From: Sideroxyarcus sp045866275 | GTDB taxonomy: Bacteria; Pseudomonadota; Gammaproteobacteria; Burkholderiales; Gallionellaceae | Reading direction: 5' to 3' | DNA: 64,000 nucleotides | Assembly (NCBI GenBank): GCA_045866275.1 | Contig: BAAFRX010000003.1 | Span: 62,001 to 126,000 of the forward strand | Part shown: piece by piece, positions 15,666 to 25,045 of the stretch | Layout: the number at the start of each line of letters is the position of its first letter | How positions within the stretch are numbered: position 1 is the stretch's first letter | Position numbers and translations under genes: made by a program | The notes under the pieces: model-generated | Seen by the model: only the letters and a program-made list of their open reading frames with translations | What the model was told of the DNA's origin: nothing | The model's database searches: none

Positions 15666-17636
15666 ATGTCAGCAACAATCGAAACCCCGCAAAAGCTCAC
15701 ATTCCGCCGTTACAAGGATGGCGACAGCCGGATTAAACGCTGGAATGAAAAGATCTTCCAGGCGAGCTATTCCTACAAGTGTCCGACCTACATCCAGTCC
15801 ACTCCGCCGTGCCAGGGGAGCTGCCCGGCCGGTGAAGACATTCGCGGCTATCTGGCCATCGTGCGCGGCACCGAGAAGCCGCCGGTCGGTGCGGACGGGA
15901 AACCCGCCATGCCGTGGCAGGAATATGCCTGGCGGCGTCTGACCGAGGCCAACCCGTTCCCCTCCGTCATGGGGCGCGTCTGCCCGGCTCCCTGCGAAAG
16001 CGGCTGCAACCGCAACGAAGTGGAAGACCATGTCGGCATCAATTCCGTCGAGCACTTCCTCGGCGAATACGCGATCGCCAATAATCTCAAATACAACAAG
16101 CCGAATGTTCAGCCCTCCGGCAAAAAGGTTGCCATCATGGGCGGCGGGCCGGCCGGCCTGTCCTGCGCTTACCAGCTTGCCCTGAAAGGCCATGACGTCA
16201 CCATTTTCGACGAACACGAACAGCTCGGCGGCATGATGCGCTACGGCATTCCCGGGTTCCGTACCCCGCGCGAAGTGCTGGATGCGGAAATCCAGCGCAT
16301 CCTCGATCTCGGGGTAAAAACCCGGTTGAAAACGCGCGTGGGCACCGACATCAGCATGGAGCAGGTGCGCAAGGAATTCGACGCGGTTTTCCTTGGCATG
16401 GGCGCCCAGTCCGGTCGTGCCTTGCCGATCGCGGATGCGGCAGCGCCCAACGTCGTGACCGCGACGGCATTCCTGAAAGCCTTCAACGAGGGCAGGTTGC
16501 AGCACGTGGGCAAGCGCGTGGTGGTCGTCGGCGGCGGCGACACCTCGATCGACGTGGCGACCGTGGCGCGCCGCCTCGGCCATATCAAGCACGCCAACCC
16601 GACCGATGTGGAAGCCGCAATCGCCGGACACCTGGCGCAGGACGTGGCAACCATCTCTGCCAAGGAAGGGGCCGAAGTGACGCTGACCTCGGTGTTCCCC
16701 GTGGAGAAAATGCAGGCCAACAAGCACGAGATCGAGCAGGCGCAGGCGGAAGGGATCACCATCACCGGCGGGCTGGCGCCTGTCGGCATCGTGCGCGATG
16801 CGAGTGGCCGCGCGACCGCGTTGCGCGTGATCCAGTGCGAGGCCAAGTTTGTCGGCGGCAAGCTGGAAATCAAGAACGTGGAAGGCAGCGAGCGCGATCT
16901 CCCGGCAGACCTGATCGTCTCCGCGATCGGTCAGGCCGTGGATTTTACCGGCCTAGAAGCATTCAACAACGGCAAAGGGGCGGTCACGGCCGACCGCAAC
17001 TATGTGGTCAGCGGTCAATCCGGGGTGTTCGCCGGCGGCGACGTGATCCGTCCGCACCTGCTGACGACGGCCATCGGCCACGGCTCGATCGCCGCGGATG
17101 GCATCCACAACTTCCTGCTGGGTATCGATCTGGAAAAACGTCCGAAGATCGATGCCCACCAGTTCGATCTGATGCGCAAGATGGCGGAGAAGGGGCTTGA
17201 GATCAAGGAGACGCACGAACCCCTGCGCGGCACCTGCAACAGCAATGTTGCGGTGCACAACTTCGACAACCGTTCCGACCGCTACATCATTCCGCACGAC
17301 AAGCTGTTCCTCGGGCACTTCGGTTTCACACCGCGCAACAAACGCGGCGTGATCACGCTCAACAAGGAAAGTGCGCTCGGCAACTTCGATGATCGCCTGG
17401 GCAAGCTGAACGAGACCGAAGCGGTGGCCGAAGCCAAGCGCTGCATGAGTTGCGGCATGTGTTTCGAGTGCGACAACTGCGTAGTGTATTGCCCGCAGAC
17501 TGCGGTGTACCGCGTCAAGAAGTCGGAAGCCACGCTGGGACGCTATGTGGCCACCGACTATGACAAGTGCATCGGCTGCCATATCTGCGCCGATGTGTGT
17601 CCGACCGGTTACATCCAGATGGGCTTGGGTGAATGA
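15666..17636 (+). CDS. dsrL: DsrL NAD(P)H:acceptor oxidoreductase
   Basis: A 656-residue iron-sulfur flavoprotein related to GltD. It has N-terminal cysteines (PPCQGSCPAG, RVCPAPCESGCNR), an FAD-binding GGGPAGLSCAYQLA loop, an NAD(P)-binding VVVGGGDTSIDVA loop, and two C-terminal [4Fe-4S] motifs (CMSCGMCFECDNCVVYCP and CIGCHICADVCP). DsrL takes electrons from DsrAB during sulfur oxidation and reduces NAD(P)+. It is essential in purple sulfur bacteria and typical of the oxidative pathway. Confidence 0.96.
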   Translation: MSATIETPQKLTFRRYKDGDSRIKRWNEKIFQASYSYKCPTYIQSTPPCQGSCPAGEDIRGYLAIVRGTEKPPVGADGKPAMPWQEYAWRRLTEANPFPSVMGRVCPAPCESGCNRNEVEDHVGINSVEHFLGEYAIANNLKYNKPNVQPSGKKVAIMGGGPAGLSCAYQLALKGHDVTIFDEHEQLGGMMRYGIPGFRTPREVLDAEIQRILDLGVKTRLKTRVGTDISMEQVRKEFDAVFLGMGAQSGRALPIADAAAPNVVTATAFLKAFNEGRLQHVGKRVVVVGGGDTSIDVATVARRLGHIKHANPTDVEAAIAGHLAQDVATISAKEGAEVTLTSVFPVEKMQANKHEIEQAQAEGITITGGLAPVGIVRDASGRATALRVIQCEAKFVGGKLEIKNVEGSERDLPADLIVSAIGQAVDFTGLEAFNNGKGAVTADRNYVVSGQSGVFAGGDVIRPHLLTTAIGHGSIAADGIHNFLLGIDLEKRPKIDAHQFDLMRKMAEKGLEIKETHEPLRGTCNSNVAVHNFDNRSDRYIIPHDKLFLGHFGFTPRNKRGVITLNKESALGNFDDRLGKLNETEAVAEAKRCMSCGMCFECDNCVVYCPQTAVYRVKKSEATLGRYVATDYDKCIGCHICADVCPTGYIQMGLGE

Positions 17637-17646
17637 ACATTGACCA

Positions 17647-17743
17647 GCCACGGATGGACAAGGGATTGCACGGATGAAAAGCGAAACAGTCTTAATGGGT
17701 ATCCTGCGGTTTTATCCGTGTTCCATCCGTGTTCATCTGTGGC
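17647..17743. repeat. Inverted-repeat intergenic element between dsrL and dsrJ
   Basis: GCCACGGATGGACA (17647-17660) pairs with TGTTCATCTGTGGC (17730-17743) at 12 of 14 positions. CACGGATGAA and TTATCCGTG form an inner pair. The TCCATCCGTGTTCATCTGTGG wording is common to a widespread bacterial intergenic repeat. It splits the otherwise tight dsr operon but holds no ORF. Confidence 0.5.
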
Positions 17744-17752
17744 GGAAATGAA

Positions 17753-18124
17753 ATGATAAAAATTCTCCTGACGATATTATTGTTCGCCTCTACCGGCGCT
17801 TGGGCGGCAGAGTCGTCGGCGCCCAAGCTGGATATCGGCAAGGGTGGGCAGTGCGTGAAAGATACGCAGTGGATGCGCAAGAACCACATGCATCTGCTCA
17901 AGCACCAGCGCGACGAAGCATTGCGCCGCGGGGTGCGCGACGCAGAGATCAGTCTCAAGAACTGCATCGAGTGTCATGCCAGCGTGCAGGATGACAGCGT
18001 GATCGCGCGCGAGGACAGTTTCTGCGTGGGCTGCCATAAATACGAGGCGGTCAAGCTGGATTGTTTCGAGTGTCACTCCGGTACGCGCAAGAGTGCATGG
18101 CTGCAGCAAAGGAACGCCAAATGA
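17753..18124 (+). CDS. dsrJ: DsrJ triheme cytochrome c
   Basis: A 123-residue exported protein with a signal sequence (about 1-19) and three CXXCH heme sites (C71-H75, C91-H95, C104-H108). An extra cysteine at C34, ahead of the hemes, is a candidate for the unusual His/Cys heme ligand known in DsrJ. It is the periplasmic heme subunit of DsrMKJOP. The ATG at 17753 is preferred to the upstream GTG because the signal peptide begins there. It overlaps dsrO by 4 bp. Confidence 0.95.
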   Translation: MIKILLTILLFASTGAWAAESSAPKLDIGKGGQCVKDTQWMRKNHMHLLKHQRDEALRRGVRDAEISLKNCIECHASVQDDSVIAREDSFCVGCHKYEAVKLDCFECHSGTRKSAWLQQRNAK

Positions 18125-18837
18125 GCGAGATCAATACACAGCGCAGAAACTTCCTGAAGACCTCGGTGGGCGCTGCGGCAGTGGCAGTGGCCCCCGGCAT
18201 GCTGCTGTTCGATATTGCCCACGGCAAGGCGGAAGGCGCCAGCAGCAAAGTGCGCTGGGGCATGTTGATCGATACCGCGAAATGCAAGCCCGGCTGCAAT
18301 GAATGCGTCACGGCCTGCAATAAGGAAAACGGTTTGTCCGGGGGGATCGCAGCCACCGATTCGCAATGGATACGCAAGATCGAGCTCAAGGACATCAGCA
18401 CCGGGCGCGAACTGTCGCTGCCCATGATGTGCCAGCACTGCGAGAATCCGCCCTGCGTCGATGTCTGTCCGACCAATGCCTCGATGAAGCGGGCCGACGG
18501 CATCGTGCTGGTGGACAAGCACCGCTGCATCGGCTGCCGCTATTGCATGATGGCCTGCCCGTACAAGGCACGCTCCTTTGTGCATGAACCGCTGCACGAC
18601 CAAAATCCGGATGTGCCGCGCGGCAAGGGCACGGTGGAAAGTTGCACTCTGTGTGTGCACCGCATCGACCAGGGTGGGAAACCCGCCTGCGCCGAAGCCT
18701 GCCCGAACAATGTCATCCTCTTTGGCGATCTGAATGATCCTAACAGCGAGATTGCCATGAAATTGCGCACCGTCGCCAGCGTCCAGATTCGTGCCGATCT
18801 GCATCTGAATCCGGGCGTCCGTTACCAGGGGATATAA
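18121..18837 (+). CDS. dsrO: DsrO periplasmic ferredoxin-like subunit
   Basis: A 238-residue protein with a Tat signal (RRNFLK near residue 8) and an array of four [4Fe-4S] motifs (CKPGCNECVTAC, CQHCENPPCVDVCP, CIGCRYCMMACP, CTLCVHRIDQGGKPACAEACP region). It carries electrons in the periplasmic part of DsrMKJOP next to DsrP. Its ATG overlaps the dsrJ stop, and dsrP begins directly after its stop. The 18061 upstream extension lies inside dsrJ and is not used. Confidence 0.95.
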   Translation: MSEINTQRRNFLKTSVGAAAVAVAPGMLLFDIAHGKAEGASSKVRWGMLIDTAKCKPGCNECVTACNKENGLSGGIAATDSQWIRKIELKDISTGRELSLPMMCQHCENPPCVDVCPTNASMKRADGIVLVDKHRCIGCRYCMMACPYKARSFVHEPLHDQNPDVPRGKGTVESCTLCVHRIDQGGKPACAEACPNNVILFGDLNDPNSEIAMKLRTVASVQIRADLHLNPGVRYQGI

Positions 18838-20025
18838 ATGTCATACACCTCGCCCAACCAGTTGAGAAGCCCGCTGTATTACATGTTGCTTGCCGCCGCC
18901 GTGTTGATGGTGCTCGCCGGCCTCGCCGCTGTGCACCAGATGGAGTCGCACGGTCACATCGTCACAGGCATGAACAACCAGATCGTGTGGGGCATGCCGC
19001 ACGTGTTCGCCATCTTTCTGATTGTCGCCGCATCGGGCGTGCTGAATGTTTCCTCGATTGGTTCGGTGTTCAACAAACCGGCCTACAAGGCGCGCGGTCC
19101 GCTCGCGGGATTGCTGTCGATCGCCATGCTGGGGGGCGGCCTGATGGTGCTGATGCTGGACCTCGGGCGCCCGGATCGCGTCATCGTCGCGGCCACCAAC
19201 TACAATCCGACCTCCGTTTTTGCCTGGAACGTCCTGCTTTATTCCGGCCTGTTTGCCTCGGTCATCGTGTACCTGTGGACGATGATGGAGAAAAGCATGT
19301 ACCCGTGGTCGAAGCCGGCAGGGTTGCTGGTGTTCGTCTGGCGGTTCGTACTGACAACCGGCACCGGCCTGATCTTCGCATTCCTCGGCGCGCGCCAGGC
19401 CTATGGCTCGGCCATCCTGCCGCCGATGTTTATCATTCTGTCTTTCGCCTGGGGGATTGCGGTTTTTCATCTGGTGCAATCCGCAATCTATGCGTGGAAC
19501 GGCACGAGCCTTGACGAGTATGTGCAGAAGCGCATGCGCAACCTGATGGGCGTATTCGTGGTTGCCGCCCTGTATTTCGTGGCGGCCTATCACCTCACCA
19601 ATCTGTATTTTTCGCGCCAGAGCGCCTTCGAATACTTCATCCTGCGCGACGGCGGCATCTATCCGCAGCTCTTCTGGTGGGGTTATGTCGTCATCGGCAA
19701 TCTGTTGCCGCTGCTGCTGATTTTCCATCCGTCTCTGGGCAAGACGAAATGCGTGATCGGCGCTTCTCTGGCCATCATTCTGGGCGGTTTCGCGTTCCTC
19801 TATGTCTTCATCATCGGCGGCCAGGCGTTCCCGCTGGACATTTTCCACGGTTACGAAGTGAGCAGCACCTTTGGCGACGGCATGATCGGCACCTACCACC
19901 CCTCGCTGTTCGAGACCCTGCTCGGGTTTGGCGGGATCGGCGTGGCGTTCATGATCACGGCCATCGGGATTCGTGTGTTGGATTTCGTGCCGCACGAAAT
20001 CCCGAAAAAAGTCGATCATCACTGA
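18838..20025 (+). CDS. dsrP: DsrP NrfD-like membrane subunit
   Basis: A 395-residue integral membrane protein with about ten hydrophobic helices, of the NrfD/PsrC/HybB type. It is the second quinone-interacting membrane subunit of DsrMKJOP and pairs with DsrO. The ATG follows the dsrO stop without a gap, so the two are translationally coupled. Confidence 0.95.
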   Translation: MSYTSPNQLRSPLYYMLLAAAVLMVLAGLAAVHQMESHGHIVTGMNNQIVWGMPHVFAIFLIVAASGVLNVSSIGSVFNKPAYKARGPLAGLLSIAMLGGGLMVLMLDLGRPDRVIVAATNYNPTSVFAWNVLLYSGLFASVIVYLWTMMEKSMYPWSKPAGLLVFVWRFVLTTGTGLIFAFLGARQAYGSAILPPMFIILSFAWGIAVFHLVQSAIYAWNGTSLDEYVQKRMRNLMGVFVVAALYFVAAYHLTNLYFSRQSAFEYFILRDGGIYPQLFWWGYVVIGNLLPLLLIFHPSLGKTKCVIGASLAIILGGFAFLYVFIIGGQAFPLDIFHGYEVSSTFGDGMIGTYHPSLFETLLGFGGIGVAFMITAIGIRVLDFVPHEIPKKVDHH

Positions 20026-20060
20026 TTTGCGCATGCGCAAACGCGATTGAGGTGGCGGCC

Positions 20061-21524
20061 ATGAGTAACCGGATGCTGATTTCAGCCGCGCACAAATCTT
20101 CTGGCAAGACCATGGTCAGCATCGGCCTGTGCGCGGCCTTGAGCGCGCGCGGCCATGCCGTCCAACCGTTCAAGAAAGGTCCGGACTACATCGACCCGAT
20201 GTGGTTGTCACAGGCCGCCGGGCATCCCTGCCGCAATCTCGACATGTATCTGATGGAAGACGCCGATGTCGTGGCGACCTTTGCGCGCCACGCCCGTGCA
20301 GTGAATCTGGTCGAGGGCAACAAGGGCTTGTACGACGGCCTGTCGCTCGACGGCAGCAACAGCAATGCCGCGCTGGCCAAACTGCTCGATCTGCCGATTT
20401 TTCTGGTCATCGACGCGCGCGGCATGACGCGCGGCATTGCCCCGCTGATCCTCGGTTACCAGGCGTTCGACCGGGATATCAATATCGCCGGCGTCATCCT
20501 GAATAATCTTGGCGGCTCGCGCCATGAATCCAAACTGCGTCAGGTCATCGAACATTACACCGATGTGCCGGTGGTCGGCGCGATCCAGCACGATGCGCGC
20601 TTGAGTATCATCGAACGTCATCTCGGCCTGATGCCCAGCAACGAATCGCATGTGGCGAACGCCAAGATCAGGCAGATTGGTGAAGCCATCGCGGAGCAGG
20701 TCGATCTGGACCAGCTGCTCGCCCTGTCATGCAAGGCGCCATTGCCGGTGCCGCATACCGCCGAGGTGCAGCCCATGTCTTCCGGTGACAAGGTGCGCAT
20801 CGCCATCGCGCGCGACCGCGCCTTCGGCTTCTATTACGCTGACGATCTCGATGCGCTGCAGGCGGCGGGAGCCGAGCTGGTACCGTTCGATGCCTTGCGC
20901 GATGCCCATCTGCCCAAGGTTGATGGCTTGTACATCGGCGGCGGTTTCCCCGAGACCTGTGCGGCCGAACTGGAAGCCAATGCCAGCTTGCGCGGCGAGA
21001 TCCGGCAGGCCATTGCCAACGGATTGCCGGCCTACGCCGAGTGCGGCGGCCTGATGTACCTGTCGCGCAGCATCGCCTACGAAGGGCACACCTTCGACAT
21101 GGTCGGCGCGATTCCCGGTGACGTGAAGATGCACGCCAAGCCCGTCGGTCGCGGCTACGTGCATCTGCGGGAGGACGCCGCGCATCCCTGGCCGCGCCCA
21201 AAACCGCTTCAGTATTTCCCCCTATCCAACTTTCCCCCGCAAGCGGGAGAAAGCGCAAACGAGAAGAGCAATTTTTTAATTCGCGCGCACGAGTTCCACT
21301 ATTCGAGTCTGGAGAACCTGCCCAAAGACTGCCGCTTCGCTTACCATGTCGAGCGCGGTTTCGGCATCGACGGCAAGCGTGACGGCATCATCGTCAACAA
21401 CCTGCTGGCCTCCTATACGCACCTGCGCACCATCGGCAGTTGCTACTGGGCCACGCGCTTTGTCGCATGTGTGCGCCGTTGCAAGGTATCGCATTCAATC
21501 CCAACCCAAGAGAACGTTATATGA
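20061..21524 (+). CDS. dsrN: DsrN siroheme amidase (CbiA-like), with an in-frame repeat insertion
   Basis: A 487-residue homologue of cobyrinic acid a,c-diamide synthase. It has an N-terminal ATP-binding domain (AHKSSGKTMVSIGLCAAL) and a C-terminal glutamine amidotransferase domain with the catalytic cysteine in AYAECGGLMYLS. DsrN amidates siroheme for DsrAB, in line with cysG two genes downstream. Around residues 376-408 an extra Pro/Ser/Asn-rich segment interrupts the usual HLRE...IRAHEFHYS junction; its DNA contains a palindrome (21230-21253). The frame stays open. The stop overlaps the next ATG. Confidence 0.92.
   Translation: MSNRMLISAAHKSSGKTMVSIGLCAALSARGHAVQPFKKGPDYIDPMWLSQAAGHPCRNLDMYLMEDADVVATFARHARAVNLVEGNKGLYDGLSLDGSNSNAALAKLLDLPIFLVIDARGMTRGIAPLILGYQAFDRDINIAGVILNNLGGSRHESKLRQVIEHYTDVPVVGAIQHDARLSIIERHLGLMPSNESHVANAKIRQIGEAIAEQVDLDQLLALSCKAPLPVPHTAEVQPMSSGDKVRIAIARDRAFGFYYADDLDALQAAGAELVPFDALRDAHLPKVDGLYIGGGFPETCAAELEANASLRGEIRQAIANGLPAYAECGGLMYLSRSIAYEGHTFDMVGAIPGDVKMHAKPVGRGYVHLREDAAHPWPRPKPLQYFPLSNFPPQAGESANEKSNFLIRAHEFHYSSLENLPKDCRFAYHVERGFGIDGKRDGIIVNNLLASYTHLRTIGSCYWATRFVACVRRCKVSHSIPTQENVI
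21230..21253. repeat. Palindromic repeat inserted in frame within dsrN
   Basis: CTTTCCCCCGC, AA, GCGGGAGAAAG: a near-perfect palindrome with the core CCGCAAGCGGG. The same core lies in the ndk-rlmN gap at 38963-38984. It codes for the extra segment in DsrN. Confidence 0.6.
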
Positions 21525-22123
21525 ACAACCATTTGTACCAGGCCGCGATTGCGGCATTCGACCAGGCCAACGCGGAAGACCCCAACAAGGAAGTCTGCGA
21601 TGGCAAGGAATACCCCAAGGAGCTGCTCTACGCGCAGCGCATGAGCGAGATGCAGGAACGGTTTGCACCGGAAGCGTCCGAGGCGGTGAAACTCGCCTGC
21701 CGCGCGCAGCACATCCAGCGCTGGAAAAGCCCGCGCAGCGACTATCCGATGGACAAGAAGGGCTACATGCTGTGGCGCACCAACCTGTACAAGTTCCATG
21801 CCGAGACGGCAGGCCGGCTGATGAAGGAAGTCGGCTATGACGACGCGATGATAGACCGCGTGAAGACCATCGTCGGCAAGAAGGAACTCAAGACCAACCC
21901 CGAAACGCAACTGATGGAAGACGTGGTGGACCTCACGTTCATCGAGCACTACATGCTGGCCTTTGCCGGGCAGCATGCGGAATACGACGAGGCGAAGTGG
22001 ATCGTCATCATCCGGAAGACCTGGGACAAGATGTCGGAGCGCGCCCACCAGTTCGCGTTGTCCGGCAAGATCAAACTGCCCGAAGCGCTGGTGCCGCTGA
22101 TTCTCAAGGCAGTGAAGGGCTGA
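21521..22123 (+). CDS. DUF4202-family protein
   Basis: A 200-residue soluble, helical protein of the DUF4202 family (FDQANAEDPNKEV, KELLYAQRMSEM, CRAQHIQRWKSPRSDYP, FIEHYMLAFAGQH, RKTWDKMSERAHQFAL). The conserved His/Arg/Asp pattern is reminiscent of an HD-like metal site, but no activity is known to me. Its ATG overlaps the dsrN stop and cysG starts 1 bp after its stop, so it is made together with siroheme enzymes. Confidence 0.8.
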   Translation: MNNHLYQAAIAAFDQANAEDPNKEVCDGKEYPKELLYAQRMSEMQERFAPEASEAVKLACRAQHIQRWKSPRSDYPMDKKGYMLWRTNLYKFHAETAGRLMKEVGYDDAMIDRVKTIVGKKELKTNPETQLMEDVVDLTFIEHYMLAFAGQHAEYDEAKWIVIIRKTWDKMSERAHQFALSGKIKLPEALVPLILKAVKG

Positions 22124-22124
22124 C

Positions 22125-23507
22125 ATGGACTATCTGCCCCTGTTCCACAACCTGCGCGGCAAGCGCTGTCTCGTCGTCGGCGGCGGCGCGGTGGGCACGC
22201 GCAAGGCCGGCGTGCTGCTGGAAGCCGGAGCCCGCGTGCGCGTGGTGGCGCCTCAGATCAGCGCGGAACTGCGTGCCCACCCGGAAGTGGAGATGATCGA
22301 GGCGCGCTTCGAGTCCGCGCATCTGGACGATGCGGTGCTGGTGATTGCGGCAACCAACGATCGCGCGGTGAACCGCCATGTCTCCGAACAGGCGCAGGCG
22401 CGCGGCATCCCGATCAACGCGGTGGACGATCCGGAGTTGTGTACGGTCATCATGCCCGCCATTCTCGACCGTTCCCCCTTAATGGTGGCGTTCAGCAGCG
22501 GCGGCGCGTCGCCGGTGCTGACGCGCATGATGCGCGGCAAGCTGGAAGCGGCCATCCCGCAGAACTACAAACGCCTTGCCGCCTTCGCCGAGCGTTTCCG
22601 CGAAACCGTCAAGCAACGCGTGACCAACCCGCCCAAGCGCCGCCTGTTCTGGGAAGACGTGCTGGAAGGCGTGATCGCCGAAAAGGTGCTGACCGGCGAT
22701 GAGGCGGGGGCGGAAGCCTTGCTGCAACAGAGGCTCGACAGTGAAGACAATGTCCTGCATGGCGAGGTGTATCTGGTCGGCGCCGGCCCCGGCGATCCCG
22801 ATCTGCTTACTTTCCGCGCCCTGCGCCTGATGCAGAAGGCCGACGTGGTGGTGTACGACAATCTGGTTTCCAAGCCCATCGTGGAGATGACGCGGCGCGA
22901 TGCGGAACGCATTTTCGTCGGCAAGAAACGCGCCGACCATACCCTGCGCCAGGAAGAGATCAACGCGCTGCTGGTGCGGCTGGCGAAGGAAGGCAAACGC
23001 GTGCTGCGCCTCAAGGGCGGCGACCCGTTCATCTTCGGCCGCGGCGGCGAGGAGATCGAAACCCTGGCGGCGGAAGGCATCCCGTTCCAGGTGGTGCCGG
23101 GCATCACAGCGGCCTCCGGCGTGGCCTCTTATGCGGGTATCCCACTGACGCACCGCGACCATGCCCAGGCCTGCGTGTTCGTCACCGGCCATCTCAAGGA
23201 TGGCACGATGAACCTGGATTGGGAGTTGCTGGCACGCCCACGGCAAACGGTGGTGGTCTATATGGGCTTGCACGGGCTGGATACGCTGTGTGCCAAGCTG
23301 ATCGAGCACGGCCTGCCGGACAGCACGCCGATCGCCATCGTGCAGCAGGGCACCACGCAGAACCAGCGCGTCCTCACCGGCACGCTGGCGACCTTGCCCG
23401 GCATCGCCGAACGCGAGAAACCGCAGGCACCCACGCTCATCATTATCGGGGGCGTCGTCACATTGCGCGAAAAACTATCCTGGTTCCACCCGCAAGGGAC
23501 GGCGTGA
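22125..23507 (+). CDS. cysG: Siroheme synthase (trifunctional CysG)
   Basis: A 460-residue fusion. Residues 1 to about 205 form the precorrin-2 dehydrogenase/sirohydrochlorin ferrochelatase part (NAD site VVGGGAVGTRKAGVLLEAGA). From about 215 a uroporphyrinogen-III C-methyltransferase follows (VYLVGAGPGDPDLLTFRAL; RLKGGDPFIFGRGGEE). It makes siroheme, the DsrAB cofactor, and lies in the same transcription unit, which supports dedicated supply. Confidence 0.96.
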   Translation: MDYLPLFHNLRGKRCLVVGGGAVGTRKAGVLLEAGARVRVVAPQISAELRAHPEVEMIEARFESAHLDDAVLVIAATNDRAVNRHVSEQAQARGIPINAVDDPELCTVIMPAILDRSPLMVAFSSGGASPVLTRMMRGKLEAAIPQNYKRLAAFAERFRETVKQRVTNPPKRRLFWEDVLEGVIAEKVLTGDEAGAEALLQQRLDSEDNVLHGEVYLVGAGPGDPDLLTFRALRLMQKADVVVYDNLVSKPIVEMTRRDAERIFVGKKRADHTLRQEEINALLVRLAKEGKRVLRLKGGDPFIFGRGGEEIETLAAEGIPFQVVPGITAASGVASYAGIPLTHRDHAQACVFVTGHLKDGTMNLDWELLARPRQTVVVYMGLHGLDTLCAKLIEHGLPDSTPIAIVQQGTTQNQRVLTGTLATLPGIAEREKPQAPTLIIIGGVVTLREKLSWFHPQGTA

Positions 23508-23538
23508 AGACGCGCGTTCCCGGGGACGGCAGAACACG

Positions 23539-25032
23539 ATGAGCCACCTGTTGAGTCTGACCCGCGCGGCAAAACTGGTTGGGGCCACGCGCGTCGAATT
23601 GCAGAAGAAAATGAAGAGCGGGGAACTGGTCGCCTTCGATGGCATGGTGGCGGTCAAGGACTTGCTGGCGTGCTATCCCGCCGCGCAACTGGAGGATACC
23701 GCCGAGTACCGGCGGGTAACGCAGATCAAGGAGCGCGCATTTGCCAAGCGCGTGTTCGAGCGCATCCTGCCCGACGCGGAAGTACTGGCGACACGCCTCA
23801 CCGATTTGAGCAAACGCCTGACGCAGAGCGAGTCGCAGGTCGGCCGGTTCAATGCATTGCTGGGAAAGATATGGGACAAATTCAGGGAAACCGAAAACCA
23901 GAGTTCGGGCGAAACGGCCGCAACATTGTCCGTTTTGCGCCACTGGCTGGAACACGAGGTGGAGCAGGCGATGGAACCCGGTTTCACTAATCCGCTCGCG
24001 ATCAAGGACGGCGTGTTGAGCGTGTTGTCGGCTCAGGTCACGCTGCTGCCCAGCAAACAGGATTTCCTGGTCGAAGGACAAGCGACCCTGCTGGAAGCGG
24101 CGTTGCGCGCCGGCGTGTCGCTCAATTACGGTTGCAGCGGCGGCAACTGCGGCCTGTGCAAGGGGCGGGTGGTGTCCGGACAGGTGAGGAAGACCCGCCA
24201 CCACGACTTCCCGCTGACCCGGGCGGAACAGGAGCGGGGCGTCGTGCTGCTGTGCAGCAATACCGCGGTCAGCGATGTCGTGATCGAAGCCGCCGTGACC
24301 GACGGGGTGCAGGACATTCCGTTCCAGCAGATCAGTGCCAGCCTGAAATCCAGGGCGAACCTGAACGACGAAGTCGTCCTGCTCCACTTGCAGACGCCGC
24401 GCAGCCAGCGCCTGCGCTTCCTCGCCGGACAACGGGTAACGCTGAAGGTCGGCGCGTCTTTCACCGCCGAGTTGCCGATTGCCAGTTGCCCGTGTGACGA
24501 CCGCAATCTGCTGTTTCATGTGCACCGGCAGGCGGGGAATCTGTTTTCGGACTATGTCTTTGACAAGCTGAAGAACAACGAAACGGTCGAGGTCGAAGGG
24601 CCGCAGGGCGAGTTCATCCTGCACGAGCAGTCCGGCCGCCCGCTCTTTTTCATTGCCTTGGATGGCGGCTTCGCGCCGATCAAGAGCCTGATCGAGCACG
24701 CCATGTCGCTGGAGGCGGAATCCATTCACCTGTACTGGATCGGTTCCGCGCCGGCACAGATCTATCTGCCGAATGTGGGCCGTGCCTGGGATGATGCGCT
24801 CGATACCTTTGCCTATACCGAGCATGTCGCCGATTTCGATCTGCGGATGATGAATGCGAAACGCGAAGCGCTCCTGCATGAATACCTGGCTGCGGTCGGC
24901 AAGCAGCAGGACGAATTGATGCAGGGCGATATCTATGTGGCCGGTCCCGAAGAGGCTGTTGCCGCCGCCGAACGGTTTTTTCTGGCACTTGGCCTGCACA
25001 AGAGCCGGGTTTTTGTCGAAGCAGTGAGATAA
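23539..25032 (+). CDS. [2Fe-2S] ferredoxin/FAD-NAD(P) oxidoreductase with an extra N-terminal domain
   Basis: A 497-residue protein. Residues 1 to about 150 form a helical N-terminal domain I do not recognise. A plant-type [2Fe-2S] ferredoxin domain follows (GCSGGNCGLCKGRV, later LLCSN), then an FNR-like FAD/NAD(P) reductase domain from about 265. It resembles CDP-6-deoxyglucoseen reductase and phenol hydroxylase reductase components. The operon position after cysG suggests it feeds electrons to a Dsr-related or redox process; the acceptor is unknown. Confidence 0.78.
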   Translation: MSHLLSLTRAAKLVGATRVELQKKMKSGELVAFDGMVAVKDLLACYPAAQLEDTAEYRRVTQIKERAFAKRVFERILPDAEVLATRLTDLSKRLTQSESQVGRFNALLGKIWDKFRETENQSSGETAATLSVLRHWLEHEVEQAMEPGFTNPLAIKDGVLSVLSAQVTLLPSKQDFLVEGQATLLEAALRAGVSLNYGCSGGNCGLCKGRVVSGQVRKTRHHDFPLTRAEQERGVVLLCSNTAVSDVVIEAAVTDGVQDIPFQQISASLKSRANLNDEVVLLHLQTPRSQRLRFLAGQRVTLKVGASFTAELPIASCPCDDRNLLFHVHRQAGNLFSDYVFDKLKNNETVEVEGPQGEFILHEQSGRPLFFIALDGGFAPIKSLIEHAMSLEAESIHLYWIGSAPAQIYLPNVGRAWDDALDTFAYTEHVADFDLRMMNAKREALLHEYLAAVGKQQDELMQGDIYVAGPEEAVAAAERFFLALGLHKSRVFVEAVR

Positions 25033-25045
25033 CCAAAGGAGAAGC

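Noticed and set aside
9472..21524. Dsr locus read as sulfate reduction
   Set aside because: dsrEFH, dsrL and dsrN, with SQR and a SoeC-like anchor, indicate the oxidative pathway; no sat/apr reductive set is in view.
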